DNA of 36,358 nt, from assembly GCA_036897095.1 (NCBI GenBank), contig JAYMSP010001093.1, positions 1 through 36,358 of the forward strand, given 5' to 3'. Source of the DNA: Plantago elongata (lineage: Eukaryota; Streptophyta; Magnoliopsida; Lamiales; Plantaginaceae). Every line of letters begins with the position of its first letter. Within the stretch, counting starts at the first letter, position 1. Positions 36,189 to 36,358 of this stretch are shown in pieces. The notes under the pieces were generated by a model, which did not search any database, was not told where the DNA came from, and was given only the letters and a program-made list of their open reading frames with translations. The position numbers were made by a program, and so were the translations under genes.

Positions 36189-36358
36189 GGGATCTGGCGG
36201 ATACCCTATTCGATCTTCTCTTTGCTTTCTTCATCTATAACGGATGGTAATGGTTTTTTTTTTTTTTTGGGGGGGGAGAGGGAGGAGGGATCTGGCGGAT
36301 ACCCTATTCGATCTTCTCTTTGCTTTCTTCATCTATAACGGATGGTAATGGTTTTTTT
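36189..36358. repeat. 98-bp tandem repeat running off the window
   Basis: A unit starting GGGATCTGGCGGATACCCTA and running through GGATGGTAATGG into a T run occurs at 36189-36260 and again from 36287 to the window end, a 98-bp period with no mismatch seen. Between the copies is a long T run followed by a G run and a GGAG-rich stretch (36255-36288). At least two copies exist and the array may continue beyond the window. Confidence 0.9.

Overview
The window is nuclear DNA of a flowering plant, most likely a eudicot. It carries intron-rich genes with GT-AG introns, plastid-targeted enzymes, long AT-rich intergenic DNA with transposon debris, and a plant-type promoter (USE plus TATA) in front of a small nuclear RNA gene. 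The species cannot be read from the sequence. I spliced the gene models by hand; each gives an uninterrupted frame of plausible family length, but untranslated ends are not delimited.

Layout, left to right. 1-1071: an LTR-retrotransposon end, palindromes and a cluster of GAGCTTCC/GGAAGCTC motifs. 1072-4568 (+): plastid ornithine carbamoyltransferase. 5580-9441 (+): a LARP6-type La-motif RNA-binding protein. 10076-10807 (+): a secreted glycine-rich protein. 11668-15026 (+): plastid MraY-type phospho-MurNAc-pentapeptide transferase. 15533-18427 (-): a FAM86/EEF2KMT-like lysine methyltransferase. 19255-20972 (+): ribosomal protein eL20 (L18a). 21865-23167 (+): a secretory-pathway cytochrome b561 protein. 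23601-23727 (-): a U6atac minor-spliceosomal snRNA gene with a Pol III-type USE/TATA promoter and a truncated 3' copy beside it. 24700-27844 (-): plastid 3-oxoacyl-ACP synthase I (KASI). 28982-31388 (-): a nuclear homologue of the plastid/cyanobacterial Ycf23 family (DUF561). 31389-36358: about 5 kb without a convincing gene, holding a possible transposon, an LTR-like stretch, a 1-kb inverted repeat and a 98-bp tandem repeat that runs off the window end.

The genes are independent units, not an operon. Four of the proteins look plastid-directed (OTC, MraY, KASI, Ycf23-like): arginine synthesis, the lipid step of peptidoglycan synthesis, fatty-acid elongation and an unknown role. Three genes serve RNA or translation (LARP6-like, eL20, EEF2KMT-like), and U6atac serves splicing of U12-type introns. 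From memory, the Arabidopsis LARP6A and KASI genes are close together on chromosome 5, and b561, MraY and a glycine-rich gene are neighbours on chromosome 4, so the window looks like an interleaved ancestral block.

The most notable observations are the U6atac gene with its partial duplicate, the MraY protein with substitutions at two normally conserved active-site positions, and the long inverted repeat near the right end.
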